Source: Flavobacterium sp. LC2016-01
Lineage (GTDB): Bacteria > Bacteroidota > Bacteroidia > Flavobacteriales > Flavobacteriaceae
Assembly: GCF_009711135.1 (NCBI RefSeq)
Contig: NZ_WMIC01000008.1
Location: forward strand, 62,001-126,000
Length of the DNA stretch: 64,000 bases
Reading direction: 5' to 3'
This document shows, piece by piece, positions 25,042-34,779 of this stretch; position 1 is the stretch's first letter, and every line of letters begins with the position of its first letter. Under the pieces are notes generated by a model that was not told the DNA's origin, ran no database searches, and worked only from the letters and a program-made list of their open reading frames with translations. A program made the position numbers and the translations under genes.

Positions 25042-28000
25042 ATGGATGATAAAAAACAAGTATTTCAAACAGCCACTCAAAAACGCTGGAAAACTTTTCA
25101 ATGGTCAAGCCGACTTATTTTGTTTGTTCTCATTTTAATGGTTCCAATTTTCTTTATCACTTTGAAAAGAGGATTAAAACCTGCATTACCGCTTTTGACA
25201 GCTAATTCACAAACTGGAAAAAGTCTGGTAAATCCAATTACACCTAAAGATTTAAGCGACAAAGAACTCAAAAAATTTAAAGGATTTGATTATTTCTTAA
25301 GAGCCAAAACTAAAATAGAGAAATTAAAAAATCAGCCAATTGTTGCAAAAACAGCTACAGAGGTCAGAGCGGCTTTTTATGTTGACTGGGATCCGCAAAG
25401 TTTGTTTTCGCTTCAAAAAAATATAGACAAACTCAATACGGTAGTGCCAGAATGGTTTTTTATTGACCCGAAAACCGATTTGCTTCGTACAGAAATTGAT
25501 ACCGCAGCTTTAAAAGTAATGAAAAAGGGAAAAGTGAAAATTCTTCCTTTAATCAATAATATAAACGAATCAGTAGGTGAAGGCGAATTTGACGGCGATC
25601 TTATTCATAGAATTCTTCATGATACAAACAAAAGGGAAAGACTTATAAATGATATCGCAAAAGCATTAAAAAAATATGATTTACAAGGAATAAATATTGA
25701 TTTTGAGGAATTTAAAGAGAACAGCGACGAACCTATAATTGCTTTTCAGAAAGCATTATATGAAAAATTGCATCCATTGGGATATCTCGTTACCCAAGAT
25801 ATTATGGCCGGAGATGACGATTTTAACGTAAAAGCATTATCAAAATATAATGATTATATGTTTTTGATGGCCTATGATGAACATTACGCCAGTAGTGTTC
25901 CCGGAGCTGTGAGCAGTCAGAAATGGATTGAAAGAATTGTAGATAAAACCGCAAAAGAAGTTCCATCAGACAAAATTATTCTCTGTTTTGCTGGTTACGG
26001 TTACGATTGGCAGGAAAAACAGGAAGGCGAAACCATAACATACGATCAGGCAATTGCGATTGCAAAACAGCATAATGCGACCATAAAATTTGATAATAAT
26101 ACCTATAATAACTCTTTTAAATATACCGATAGCAATGGTAAAAAGCATGAAGTTGATTTTGAAGATGCTGCAACTAATTTTAATACGATTAGGTTTAGTG
26201 ACGAATATGGCCTGGCAGGAACGGCTTTATGGCGTTTAGGAAGTGAAGATCAGCGTTTGTGGACGTATTATCATCGAAGCTTAACTAACGAAAGCATCAA
26301 TAAAAAGCCTTTTGACTTTAAAGTGATGAAGCGCGTTAATACTCGAATTGAAAGTCCAGCTTATATTGGCGATGGCGAAATTTTAAATGTAATTGCTGAT
26401 CCTGCGCCTGGAAAAATAGATTTAGAGATCGATAATGATGAAGACATTATTACGGAACAGAAATATGTCGAATTACCCACAAAATACGTAATCAGTAAAT
26501 TTGGAAATGTACACAAACAAGTCCTTTTAACTTTTGATGACGGACCAGATCCTACTTATACACCACAAATATTAGATATTTTAAAGAGAGAAAAAGTACC
26601 GGCTGCCTTTTTTGTGATTGGTATTCAGGGAGAAAATAATATTCCGTTGCTGCAAAGAATTTATAAAGAAGGCCACGAAATAGGCAATCATACTTTTACA
26701 CATCCTAATATTGCTTTGGTAAGTCCGGAAAGAGCAGCGAAGGAAATGGAAACGACACGATTATTAATTGAAGCCGTTACCGGAAAAAGTACAGTGCTTT
26801 TTAGAGCGCCTTATAATGCAGATGCTGAGCCAACAACTGAAGCTGAGCTGAAACCAATCGCCTTAAGTAAAGCGCAAAATTATTATACAGTCGGAGAAAG
26901 TATCGATCCAAATGATTGGGAAAAAGGTGTCAGTGCTGATTCTGTTTACATCAGAACCATAAAACAATATGAGGCAAATCCTGATAAAGGAATTATTTTG
27001 CTTCATGATGCAGGCGGAAACAGAGAATCGACCGTTGAAGCGCTGCCTCGAATAATTAAATATTTCAAAGATCGACATATTCAATTTACAACCGTCGCTC
27101 ATTTGCTCGGCAAAACCAAAGATGAGATTATGCCCGAAGCAAAAGGACCTCTTATCTCAATTGATAATTTTATTTTTGATTTTGGATATTGGTTTGGTCA
27201 TTTTATTACAGCGACATTCTGGGTTGCAATTTTCCTAGGTTTTTTGAGAATTGCGTTGATGGCTATAATGGCTTTTATAAAAAAATGGAGAGATCATAAA
27301 TATCCACCGATTTATAAGTCTTCAGACGGCGTTTTTCCAAAAGTGAGCATTATTGTTCCTGCTTATAATGAAGAAATAAATGCGGTAAAAACAATCGAAA
27401 ATTTATTGGGGCAAGATTATCCCGACTTTGATATTGTTTTTGTAGATGACGGATCGAAAGACAAAACTTTTGCCATGATTAATGATGCTTTCGCGGATAA
27501 TCCGAAAGTGAAAGTAAATACCAAACCAAATGGAGGAAAAGCATCAGCCTTAAATTACGGAATTGCATTGACAAAAAATGACTATGTAGTTTGCATCGAT
27601 GCCGACACGCAACTTAAAACCGATGCTATTTTGCAATTAATGAAAGGTTTTAGAATTCAATTGAATGATAATGCTGAAATTGGTGCGATTGCCGGAAATG
27701 TAAAAGTCGGTAATGAAAATACAATGTTGACCAAATGGCAAAGTATTGAATATACCACAGCACAAAATTTTGACCGAAGAGCTTTTGATTTAATTAACGG
27801 AATTACAGTTGTTCCCGGAGCAATTGGCGCATTTAAAAAAGAAGCAATTGAAAAAGCTGGAGGTTTTACAACCGATACTCTTGCAGAAGATTGCGATTTG
27901 ACGATTCGTATTTTACGAAACGATTATCATATTATAAATTGTATAGAAGCCTTAGCGATAACAGAAGCTCCTGAAAGTTTAAAAGAATTTATGAAACAGC

Positions 28001-28437
28001 GTTTCCGCTGGAGTTATGGAATTATGCAGGCGTTTTGGAAAAACAGAGATGCGTGTTTTAATCCGAGATACAAAGGCTTGGGAATGGTGGCGCTTCCAAA
28101 TATTCTTCTTTTTCAAATTGTATTACCAATTTTTGCGCCTTTAGCCGATTTGGTTCTTATAATAAGTCTAATCTGGAATCACAATGATCCGGACAGTCTT
28201 CATAAAATATTAATTTACTATATCGCTTTTATGCTGGTCGATATGCTGGTTAGCGTTGTTGCTTTTGTTTTTGAAAAAGAAAAACTCACTAAATTGTTTT
28301 GGTTAATTCCACAGCGATTTGTGTACAGACAATTAATGTATGTGATTTTGTTCCGAGCACTAAGAAGAGCCATAAAAGGCGAAAGCCAAAGTTGGGGAGT
28401 TCTTACAAGAACTGGAAATGTTGCAACAGTGAAATAG
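25042..28437 (+). CDS. Trimodular GH18-like / NodB deacetylase / GT2 synthase membrane protein
   Basis: A 1131-residue protein with three enzymatic modules. An N-terminal membrane anchor lies at about residues 24-42. A GH18-like barrel (about 100-430) has GINIDFEEF at about 215-223, matching the DxE catalytic end of GH18. A NodB polysaccharide deacetylase (about 490-690) has LTFDDGPDPTYTPQIL, EIGNHTFTHPN, FRAPYNADAEP and ILLHDAGGNR, so the metal site looks intact. After a helix at about 718-745 comes a processive GT2 domain: VSIIVPAYNEE (about 765), DADTQ, LAEDCDLTIRIL (about 947) and QRFRWSYG (about 985), then C-terminal membrane helices. The arrangement fits synthesis and trimming of a beta-linked, N-acetylated extracellular polymer, comparable in logic to PgaB plus PgaC. 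Confidence 0.88.
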   Translation: MDDKKQVFQTATQKRWKTFQWSSRLILFVLILMVPIFFITLKRGLKPALPLLTANSQTGKSLVNPITPKDLSDKELKKFKGFDYFLRAKTKIEKLKNQPIVAKTATEVRAAFYVDWDPQSLFSLQKNIDKLNTVVPEWFFIDPKTDLLRTEIDTAALKVMKKGKVKILPLINNINESVGEGEFDGDLIHRILHDTNKRERLINDIAKALKKYDLQGINIDFEEFKENSDEPIIAFQKALYEKLHPLGYLVTQDIMAGDDDFNVKALSKYNDYMFLMAYDEHYASSVPGAVSSQKWIERIVDKTAKEVPSDKIILCFAGYGYDWQEKQEGETITYDQAIAIAKQHNATIKFDNNTYNNSFKYTDSNGKKHEVDFEDAATNFNTIRFSDEYGLAGTALWRLGSEDQRLWTYYHRSLTNESINKKPFDFKVMKRVNTRIESPAYIGDGEILNVIADPAPGKIDLEIDNDEDIITEQKYVELPTKYVISKFGNVHKQVLLTFDDGPDPTYTPQILDILKREKVPAAFFVIGIQGENNIPLLQRIYKEGHEIGNHTFTHPNIALVSPERAAKEMETTRLLIEAVTGKSTVLFRAPYNADAEPTTEAELKPIALSKAQNYYTVGESIDPNDWEKGVSADSVYIRTIKQYEANPDKGIILLHDAGGNRESTVEALPRIIKYFKDRHIQFTTVAHLLGKTKDEIMPEAKGPLISIDNFIFDFGYWFGHFITATFWVAIFLGFLRIALMAIMAFIKKWRDHKYPPIYKSSDGVFPKVSIIVPAYNEEINAVKTIENLLGQDYPDFDIVFVDDGSKDKTFAMINDAFADNPKVKVNTKPNGGKASALNYGIALTKNDYVVCIDADTQLKTDAILQLMKGFRIQLNDNAEIGAIAGNVKVGNENTMLTKWQSIEYTTAQNFDRRAFDLINGITVVPGAIGAFKKEAIEKAGGFTTDTLAEDCDLTIRILRNDYHIINCIEALAITEAPESLKEFMKQRFRWSYGIMQAFWKNRDACFNPRYKGLGMVALPNILLFQIVLPIFAPLADLVLIISLIWNHNDPDSLHKILIYYIAFMLVDMLVSVVAFVFEKEKLTKLFWLIPQRFVYRQLMYVILFRALRRAIKGESQSWGVLTRTGNVATVK

Positions 28438-28445
28438 TTTTTTTT

Positions 28446-28534
28446 GCCACGAATTACACGAATTACACGAATTATCACGAATTATTTTTTTATTCCTTCA
28501 TTAAAAATTTGTGCAAATTCGTGTAATTCGTGGC
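28446..28534. repeat. Inverted repeat, GCCACGAATT family, copy 3
   Basis: GCCACGAATTACACGAATT (28446-28464) and its perfect reverse complement (28516-28534). Between them the ACACGAATT word is repeated. The arm word is shared with the copies at 1241 and 2041, 26 kb away. Confidence 0.9.
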
Positions 28535-28549
28535 GAAAAATAAACCACA

Positions 28550-28585
28550 AAAAAAGGCCTCAAATTATTTGAGGCCTTTTTCTTG
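28550..28585. terminator. Bidirectional terminator
   Basis: AAAGGCCTCAAAT pairs with ATTTGAGGCCTTT, with A run on the left and T run on the right. It can end both the trimodular gene (plus) and the small Cys/Lys protein gene (minus). Confidence 0.9.
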
Positions 28586-28600
28586 AAATTAGCATTTCAG

Positions 28601-28750
28601 TTATTTTTTAACACAGCAAGATTTTTTGTCTGTTGAAGTTTTTTTACAGCAAGATTCTTTTTTTGCTTTTTCTTTTTTAGGTGCAGTATCTTGAGCGTTT
28701 ACGCCAATTGTAAATAAAGCAACAGTAATGATTGTAACTACTTTTGTCAT
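28601..28750 (-). CDS. Small secreted Cys/Lys-rich protein (49 residues)
   Basis: A 49-codon frame on the minus strand from ATG 28750 to TAA 28601. It begins MTKVVTIITVALFTIGVNAQ, a clear signal peptide with cleavage after NAQ or just before, followed by a short Lys-rich mature peptide with two CC pairs: KKESCCKKTSTDKKSCCVKK. The paired cysteines suggest thiol metal binding. The composition resembles the Cys-rich protein at 36356-36733 in the copper region. The terminator at 28550 follows it directly. No named family is recognised. Confidence 0.72.
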   Translation of the reverse strand: MTKVVTIITVALFTIGVNAQDTAPKKEKAKKESCCKKTSTDKKSCCVKK

Positions 28751-28868
28751 TTTGATTTAATTTATTTTTTGTTAGAGAATTGTAATTGGTGAATCAAATA
28801 TAGCAACATTTCTTAAGGTTTATTCTTACAATTTAGTTAATGTTTTGATAATAATGTGTGAGTAAAAA

Positions 28869-29537
28869 TTAAGCAATCCACGCGTCTTCTATTTTATCAA
28901 TAACCCATTTATCTTTTGCTTTTTTAATATAAATTCTATAACCATAACCGCACATTCCACCACATTCAATTCCTGCAGTGAGAACGCCATATTTTTTTTC
29001 ATCATCAAATTGAATTCTGCTAAAACTAATTACCCCGCGTATAGAATAACAACATTCATTATAAAATTTTCTGTCATTTCCGCGTGGTATTCTAGGAACA
29101 TAATGAAGATGAAACGCTTGATAGGAATCCAGTTTTTTTCTGTTAAACTTATAATCAAGAGTATCTAAAGTATCTTTTTCTGATAGTACAGCATCTTTGA
29201 AGTGCTCTAGAAGTTCTTTAGAATTGTCTCTTGCAACTGCTTTATCTAATAAAACAAGATCAACAGGAAAATTCTTTTTTTTAAATTCTGCTAAATCTTG
29301 ATTAAATTGTTTTTTGTAATCCTTTTTTCGTTGAATTTTATATTCTAGAGTATCCTTTATTTGTGGCGGTGGCGGCGGTACAAAACCCTCTAATGCATTT
29401 ACCCAAACCGAATCAATAAGAGCTGGATAAACTTCATACATTACATTTTTCTCAAATTGTAAATCAGCTTCTTTATTATTACAGCCTGTTAAGATTATTC
29501 CAGAAATAAAAAGCAGTGCAAAGTAGATTTTTCTCAT
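28869..29537 (-). CDS. Hypothetical lipoprotein
   Basis: A 222-residue protein with a lipoprotein signal ending ILTGC (cysteine at residue 19). The mature part is charged, has a Pro-rich VPPPPPQ segment near residue 52, a long helical charged region, and a C-terminal beta region with IECGGMCGYGYRIYIKKAKDKWVIDKIE, which looks like a small conserved fold. I do not recognise a named family. It starts 3 bases after the stop of another lipoprotein gene, so the two are co-transcribed. Confidence 0.75.
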   Translation of the reverse strand: MRKIYFALLFISGIILTGCNNKEADLQFEKNVMYEVYPALIDSVWVNALEGFVPPPPPQIKDTLEYKIQRKKDYKKQFNQDLAEFKKKNFPVDLVLLDKAVARDNSKELLEHFKDAVLSEKDTLDTLDYKFNRKKLDSYQAFHLHYVPRIPRGNDRKFYNECCYSIRGVISFSRIQFDDEKKYGVLTAGIECGGMCGYGYRIYIKKAKDKWVIDKIEDAWIA

Positions 29538-29540
29538 GTT

Positions 29541-29963
29541 TTATTGGAAAAAATTATCATCAATTTTGATATTTAGAGATTTCATAATTATACCTTTGTA
29601 GTTGTCTTTCAATAAACTATTCATCGCTTCTTGGGATTTGTAAATAATCGTATAATTATCGTTTTCAATTTCAATGCTTTTGATTGATTTTGTAATTTCT
29701 GCTATATTTTCATCATTCCATCGCCCTCTTCCAAAAAAAATATAGCCTTCTTTCTCTTCTGGATTATGGGGAATTAAATTAAAAACAATTGAATCTCCTT
29801 TTTTCATCTCATCAAACGTATCATTTTTAACTTCCGAATTTATAATAAGTTTTACTTTGACATTGCTTTCACCTTTATTCGTAAAACGAATACCTTGTGA
29901 AGGATCACAGCTTATTAAGAGAAAGGAAGTTAGAAATAGTAATAAGAAATTTATTTTTTTCAT
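29541..29963 (-). CDS. Hypothetical lipoprotein
   Basis: A 140-residue protein with a lipoprotein signal (LLISC, cysteine at residue 19). The mature part opens with GIRFTNKGESNVKVKLIIN, suggesting a small immunoglobulin-like beta sandwich, followed by a KKGDSIVFNL strand pattern. No family is recognised. It sits between the multicopper oxidase gene and another lipoprotein gene on the same strand. The link to copper is only positional. Confidence 0.72.
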   Translation of the reverse strand: MKKINFLLLFLTSFLLISCDPSQGIRFTNKGESNVKVKLIINSEVKNDTFDEMKKGDSIVFNLIPHNPEEKEGYIFFGRGRWNDENIAEITKSIKSIEIENDNYTIIYKSQEAMNSLLKDNYKGIIMKSLNIKIDDNFFQ

Positions 29964-30000
29964 TTTTGAAAATTACGGTTATTTTCAAGCTAATATAATA

Positions 30001-32238
30001 TTAATAATTCAGATTGACTCCAAAACCAATTCCCATATCACTATCATAATGTGTAGTGATTCCGAAGTTTCTGCCCGCCACATATTTTAATCCAGCCATA
30101 TATTCTTTATCGGTATTCCACATTAAATTCATTCGCAAGCGTTTGGAAAGCGGAATATCTTTTCGTTCAAATTGGACTCTCACATTTCCATCGGTGTATA
30201 CTTCAACCTGTGCTTTTACGAGCATTGGCAAAGTATATTCAGCTCCTAAACTGAAAACTGAACGATTGTCTTTGGTATTCTTTTGACCAAATAAATTTTG
30301 TTCCTGTTCGTCCATTCCCATTTTTCTGTATCGCCAGTCAAAACCTATAAAAGGCATAAACCATTGCATTTTTCCAATATATCGGCCAATATGCGTTTCG
30401 GTTTCATAACCGTGACTGTCATTATAACCCAATCTCCATTCGGTTCCAATGCTCCAGCGTGTATTGCTGTACATGGCTTCACCGTCATTTCCGTTTGTGG
30501 CAAAATCATTTTCGCCCATAAAATGAAACATACGATCGTCCATTTTTAGCATTTTATACGCCATTTCAGGATGATGAATCAACGGATTTGGTGCCGAATT
30601 TTCATAACTAAAAATACGTCCCATTCCCGCCATCATGTGATATAAAATATGACAATGAAAAAACCAGTCGCCATCAGCATTGGCCTGAAATTCGATTGTA
30701 TCGGTTTCCATCGGCATAATATCAATCACATTTTTTAGCGGAGAATAATCGCCATGTTCGTTTAAAATCCTAAAATCGTGTCCGTGTAAATGCATTGGGT
30801 GGCGCATCATTGATCCGTTGTACAAAACGATTCGCACGTTTTCTCCTTTTTTAATTAAAATTTTATCCGTTTCTGAAACTACTTTATTATCCAAACTCCA
30901 AACATATCGATTCATATTTCCGGATAATGTAAAACGAAGTTCTTTTACCGGAGCATCTTTGGGCAATGTTGTTTTGGTTGGAGATTTCAGCATTCCGTAA
31001 TTTAATGTTACAATTTCAGAAGTTGAGGTAGAATCATCTGGCATTTCCATGCCTTCCATATTGTGCATCGAATGATCTTCTGTTTTTGCTGATTCCTCTT
31101 CTCCAGAAATTTCAGGATACATTACGGTATTCATGTCCATTTTGTTCAATGACATATTCATACCCATATCATTCATTTCGCCATTCATTTTCATCATGTC
31201 GTTCATCATTTTCATTCCTTCAAAATATTTTAATTTGGGAAGATGAGAAACAGGCTGTTTGGTGCCTTCACCTAAAAACAAAGAAGCAGATCCAGTTCTG
31301 TCTTCGGCTGTAGCCAAAAAGGCAAAGGATTTTTTATCTTGAGGAATTGTAACGATGACATCATAAGTTTCAGAAACGGCAATAATCAAACGATCCACTT
31401 CTACAGGTTCAACGTCGTTTCCGTCGCTGGCGACAACCGTTATTTTTCCGCCTCCATATGTCAGCCAAAAATAACTGGATGCGCCTCCGTTTGCAATTCG
31501 CAATCGGACTTTATCGCCAGCTTTAAACTGCGAAAGCTGGTCTTCATTTTTTCCATTAATTAAAAACTTTTCATAGTAAACATCACTCACGTCCATAGCA
31601 TTCATACGTTTCAATTCGTTTGTGATTTTGGTCGAAAACTGACCTTTTTTAATCGCTTCGGCATAACTTTGTGTTGTCCCTTTTTTTATGGCGAACCAAT
31701 CGTTTGCATTATGAAGCATTCGCTGTACATTTTCCGGTTTAAGATCTGTCCATTCGCTTAAAATAATCGGAACAGTCGGTAAATCGTCAATGTCTTTTCT
31801 AAAAGTCGGATCGTCTTTCTTTTTATTGATAATGAAAAGTCCGTATAAACCAATTTGTTCCTGTAACCCCGAATGGCTGTGATACCAATACGTTCCGTTT
31901 TGGATAATTGGAAAAGTATATTTGTGTATTGTACCCGGCTTAATTGGCATTTGCGTTAAATAAGGAACGCCGTCTTCTTTGTTTGGAAGAAATAATCCGT
32001 GCCAATGTAGGGCTGTGTCTTCATTTTTTAAATCATTATGCACATAAATCTCCGCAATATCGCCTTCTGTAAAAGTCAATGTTGGCATCGGAATTTGTCC
32101 GTTAACCGTAAACGCGCGTTTTTCTTTTCCAGAAAAATTCACAATTGTATCACGAACGTGTAAATCATAACGAACTACTTTTTGAGCTTTTGCACTCAAA
32201 GCAATTAAAAAGACGAGTAATATAGTATGTAGTTTCAT
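30001..32238 (-). CDS. Multicopper oxidase with Met-rich insert and CopB-like C-terminal barrel segment
   Basis: A 745-residue exported protein (signal peptide about residues 1-18) of the CopA/PcoA/CueO type that oxidises Cu(I) in the periplasm. Type 2/3 copper ligands are LHWHGLFL (about 77-84) and YWYHSHSG (about 117-124). The C-terminal ligands are HPMHLHGHDF (about 476-485) and FHCHILYHMMAGM (about 525-537), including the type 1 site. A Met-rich insertion (about 336-372) matches copper-sensing inserts of CueO. Unusually, about 585-745 is a repeated aromatic strand region (WSIGTEWRLGYN, FIGFDWRYRKMG) like the CopB outer-membrane barrel. It follows copA by 9 bases on the same strand. Confidence 0.9.
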   Translation of the reverse strand: MKLHTILLVFLIALSAKAQKVVRYDLHVRDTIVNFSGKEKRAFTVNGQIPMPTLTFTEGDIAEIYVHNDLKNEDTALHWHGLFLPNKEDGVPYLTQMPIKPGTIHKYTFPIIQNGTYWYHSHSGLQEQIGLYGLFIINKKKDDPTFRKDIDDLPTVPIILSEWTDLKPENVQRMLHNANDWFAIKKGTTQSYAEAIKKGQFSTKITNELKRMNAMDVSDVYYEKFLINGKNEDQLSQFKAGDKVRLRIANGGASSYFWLTYGGGKITVVASDGNDVEPVEVDRLIIAVSETYDVIVTIPQDKKSFAFLATAEDRTGSASLFLGEGTKQPVSHLPKLKYFEGMKMMNDMMKMNGEMNDMGMNMSLNKMDMNTVMYPEISGEEESAKTEDHSMHNMEGMEMPDDSTSTSEIVTLNYGMLKSPTKTTLPKDAPVKELRFTLSGNMNRYVWSLDNKVVSETDKILIKKGENVRIVLYNGSMMRHPMHLHGHDFRILNEHGDYSPLKNVIDIMPMETDTIEFQANADGDWFFHCHILYHMMAGMGRIFSYENSAPNPLIHHPEMAYKMLKMDDRMFHFMGENDFATNGNDGEAMYSNTRWSIGTEWRLGYNDSHGYETETHIGRYIGKMQWFMPFIGFDWRYRKMGMDEQEQNLFGQKNTKDNRSVFSLGAEYTLPMLVKAQVEVYTDGNVRVQFERKDIPLSKRLRMNLMWNTDKEYMAGLKYVAGRNFGITTHYDSDMGIGFGVNLNY

Positions 32239-32247
32239 ATTGATTTT

Positions 32248-34779
32248 TTAAAGATTTAGATTTCGCAATCGCAAAGCATTTACAATTACTGAAACCGAAC
32301 TTAAACTCATAGCCAGCGCCGCTAACATCGGCGAAAGCAAAATCCCGAATACAGGATATAAAATTCCCGCTGCAATTGGTACACCTAAAACATTGTAGAT
32401 AAAGGCGAAAAACAGATTTTGCTTAATGTTTTTCATCACTGAAAAACTCAATTTTTTAGCTTTTACAATTCCGTTTAAATCTCCTTTTACAAGCGTTATT
32501 TTGGCACTTTCAATAGCAACATCAGTTCCGGTTCCCATGGCAATTCCAATATCAGCTTTGGCTAAAGCCGGAGCATCATTGATTCCGTCGCCAGCCATCG
32601 CTACAATTTTTCCTTCAGCTTGCAAACGTTCAATTTCTCTCAGTTTATCTTCAGGAAGACAATCGGCTTTAAAAGAACTTAAATGAAGCTGATCTGCCAC
32701 TGCTTTGGCTGTATTTTTATTGTCTCCGGTAAGCATGATAACTTCAACGCCCTGATCGATTAAATCTTTGATTGCTTTTACACTGTTTGTTTTTATGGCA
32801 TCTGAAATGGTTACATATCCCGAAACAATATTGTTTACAGCGATGTATGAAACCGTTTTTCCCAGATTTTGCTCGGCTGTAATTTTGCTTTCAAAATCGT
32901 CGGAAATTGAAGCGTTAATCTGTTCCATTAGTTTTTTATTTCCCAATGTAATTTTTGAATTATTAACAGTTCCTAAAACTCCTTTTCCGGCAATCGCTTC
33001 AAAATCTGGAACTTCAAGTAAAGATAGGTTTTTGTCTTTCGCAAAATGGACAACGGACTGCGCCAAAGGATGTTCACTGTGCTGATTTAGTGAAGCAATA
33101 TTTTGCAAAAGAAAATCTTCGTTAGTATCGATGGCATAAATTTTTTCGACAGTTGGTTTTCCTTCTGTAATTGTTCCAGTTTTATCGGTGATTAAAACAT
33201 CAATTTTATTCATGTTTTCGAGTGCTTCGGCATTTTTGATTAAAATTCCGTGCTGAGCTCCTTTTCCAACTCCAACCATAACCGACATTGGAGTTGCCAA
33301 TCCTAAAGCACAAGGACAGGCAATAATTAAAACAGCAATGGCATTAATTAGTCCATATATATAAGAAGGTTCAGGACCAAATTTTGCCCAGATAATAAAG
33401 GTCAATATTGAAATAGCCACAACGGTTGGAACAAAATATTTTGCAACGCGGTCGGCCAGTTTTTGAATTGGCGCTCTCGAACGGCTCGCATCATTTACCA
33501 TTTGAATAATCTGTGAAAGTAAAGTTTCTGAACCTACTTTTTCGGCAATCATGACAAATGATTTGGTTCCGTTTATAGTTCCCGACATTACAGTATCGCC
33601 CGCTTTTTTATCAACGGGAATTGGTTCGCCGGTAATCATGGCTTCATCAATACTGCTTTCGCCGGAAGTGATTTTTCCGTCAACCGGAATTTTTTCTCCC
33701 GGTTTTACTCGTAATAAATCCCCTTTTTTAATATCGTGAATGGAGATTGTTCTGTCAGTTCCATTTTCTACCAAAGTAGCTTCAGTTGGCGCTAATTTTA
33801 GTAATTCTTTAATCGCGCCATTGGTTTGTCCGTGCGCTTTGGCTTCTAATAATTGACCCAATAAAACCAAAGTTATAATAACGGTTGCGGCTTCAAAATA
33901 AAGATGAATGGTTCCATGATGCGATTTGAATTCGGACGGAAAAAGATCTGGGAAGAACATTCCGGCAACGCTGAATAGAAACGCAACGCTGGTTCCAATT
34001 CCAATTAAAGTGAACATGTTTAAATTCCAGGTAATAATCGATTTCCAAGCACGGACAAAAAACATCCATCCAGCATAAAACAAAACCGGAATTGAAAATA
34101 AAAACTGAACCCAGTTCCATTTTTCAATCGACATGATTTTAAAAAGCGGATTATCAGGAATCATTTCCGACATCGAAATAATGAAAATTGGAAGCGTGAA
34201 CAACGTTGCGATCTTCATTTTCTTTAGTAAGTCAGTGTAGGTTTTATTTTCTTCAGAGTCAGATGCCTGCATGGGCACTAAATCCATCCCGCAGATTGGA
34301 CAGTCTCCCGGCTCATTAGAAATGACTTCCGGATGCATTGGACAGGTAAATTGTGTGCCAATGGCAATTTGAGGTACCAAATCCATTCCGCAAACCGGAC
34401 AATCTCCGGGTTTGTTATAGGTTTTATCGCCTTCGCAATGCATTGGGCAGTAAAAAACTCCGGTTGCATTATGAGGAATTACCGTTTTTTCTTTTTTATG
34501 ATGATGAGCCGAATGATCTTCTTTTTTATGACTTGAACAACATGATTTTAATGCAGATTCGTCTTTTTTCGGAGAATCCATTTCAATAGTATAGTTTCCT
34601 GCAGCAGATAAAACTTCTTGAAATTTCTCTGTTGGAACATGTTTTTCCATTGTTATGGTTGCCAATGGCGGATCTAACGTTACTTCGGCATGAATGCCGC
34701 CAACCTCATTTAGCGTTTTTTCGACTTTAGTGCGGCAGCCGTTGCAAGACATTCCTGAAATTATATATTGATGTGTCAT
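32248..34779 (-). CDS. copA: Copper-transporting P-type ATPase (CopA type)
   Basis: The start MTHQYIISGMSC at 34779 gives the standard N-terminus; an upstream ATG adds ten unusual residues. An HMA domain carries GMSCNGC. A His-rich linker (HKKEDHSAHHHKK) follows, then two heavy-metal-binding boxes of the form YCPMH...GDCPVCGMDLVP (about residues 107-135 and 143-170). The P1B core has the ion motif CPC (about 487), phosphorylation DKTGT (about 530), the SEHPLA nucleotide-site motif, GDGINDAPALAKADIG (about 727), and eight membrane helices. This exports Cu(I) from the cytoplasm. The gene precedes the multicopper oxidase gene by 9 bases, consistent with one transcript. Confidence 0.93.
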   Translation of the reverse strand: MTHQYIISGMSCNGCRTKVEKTLNEVGGIHAEVTLDPPLATITMEKHVPTEKFQEVLSAAGNYTIEMDSPKKDESALKSCCSSHKKEDHSAHHHKKEKTVIPHNATGVFYCPMHCEGDKTYNKPGDCPVCGMDLVPQIAIGTQFTCPMHPEVISNEPGDCPICGMDLVPMQASDSEENKTYTDLLKKMKIATLFTLPIFIISMSEMIPDNPLFKIMSIEKWNWVQFLFSIPVLFYAGWMFFVRAWKSIITWNLNMFTLIGIGTSVAFLFSVAGMFFPDLFPSEFKSHHGTIHLYFEAATVIITLVLLGQLLEAKAHGQTNGAIKELLKLAPTEATLVENGTDRTISIHDIKKGDLLRVKPGEKIPVDGKITSGESSIDEAMITGEPIPVDKKAGDTVMSGTINGTKSFVMIAEKVGSETLLSQIIQMVNDASRSRAPIQKLADRVAKYFVPTVVAISILTFIIWAKFGPEPSYIYGLINAIAVLIIACPCALGLATPMSVMVGVGKGAQHGILIKNAEALENMNKIDVLITDKTGTITEGKPTVEKIYAIDTNEDFLLQNIASLNQHSEHPLAQSVVHFAKDKNLSLLEVPDFEAIAGKGVLGTVNNSKITLGNKKLMEQINASISDDFESKITAEQNLGKTVSYIAVNNIVSGYVTISDAIKTNSVKAIKDLIDQGVEVIMLTGDNKNTAKAVADQLHLSSFKADCLPEDKLREIERLQAEGKIVAMAGDGINDAPALAKADIGIAMGTGTDVAIESAKITLVKGDLNGIVKAKKLSFSVMKNIKQNLFFAFIYNVLGVPIAAGILYPVFGILLSPMLAALAMSLSSVSVIVNALRLRNLNL

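Noticed and set aside
32426..33085. Plus-strand frames of 86 and 105 residues inside copA
   Set aside because: Antisense shadows of the conserved P-ATPase core.
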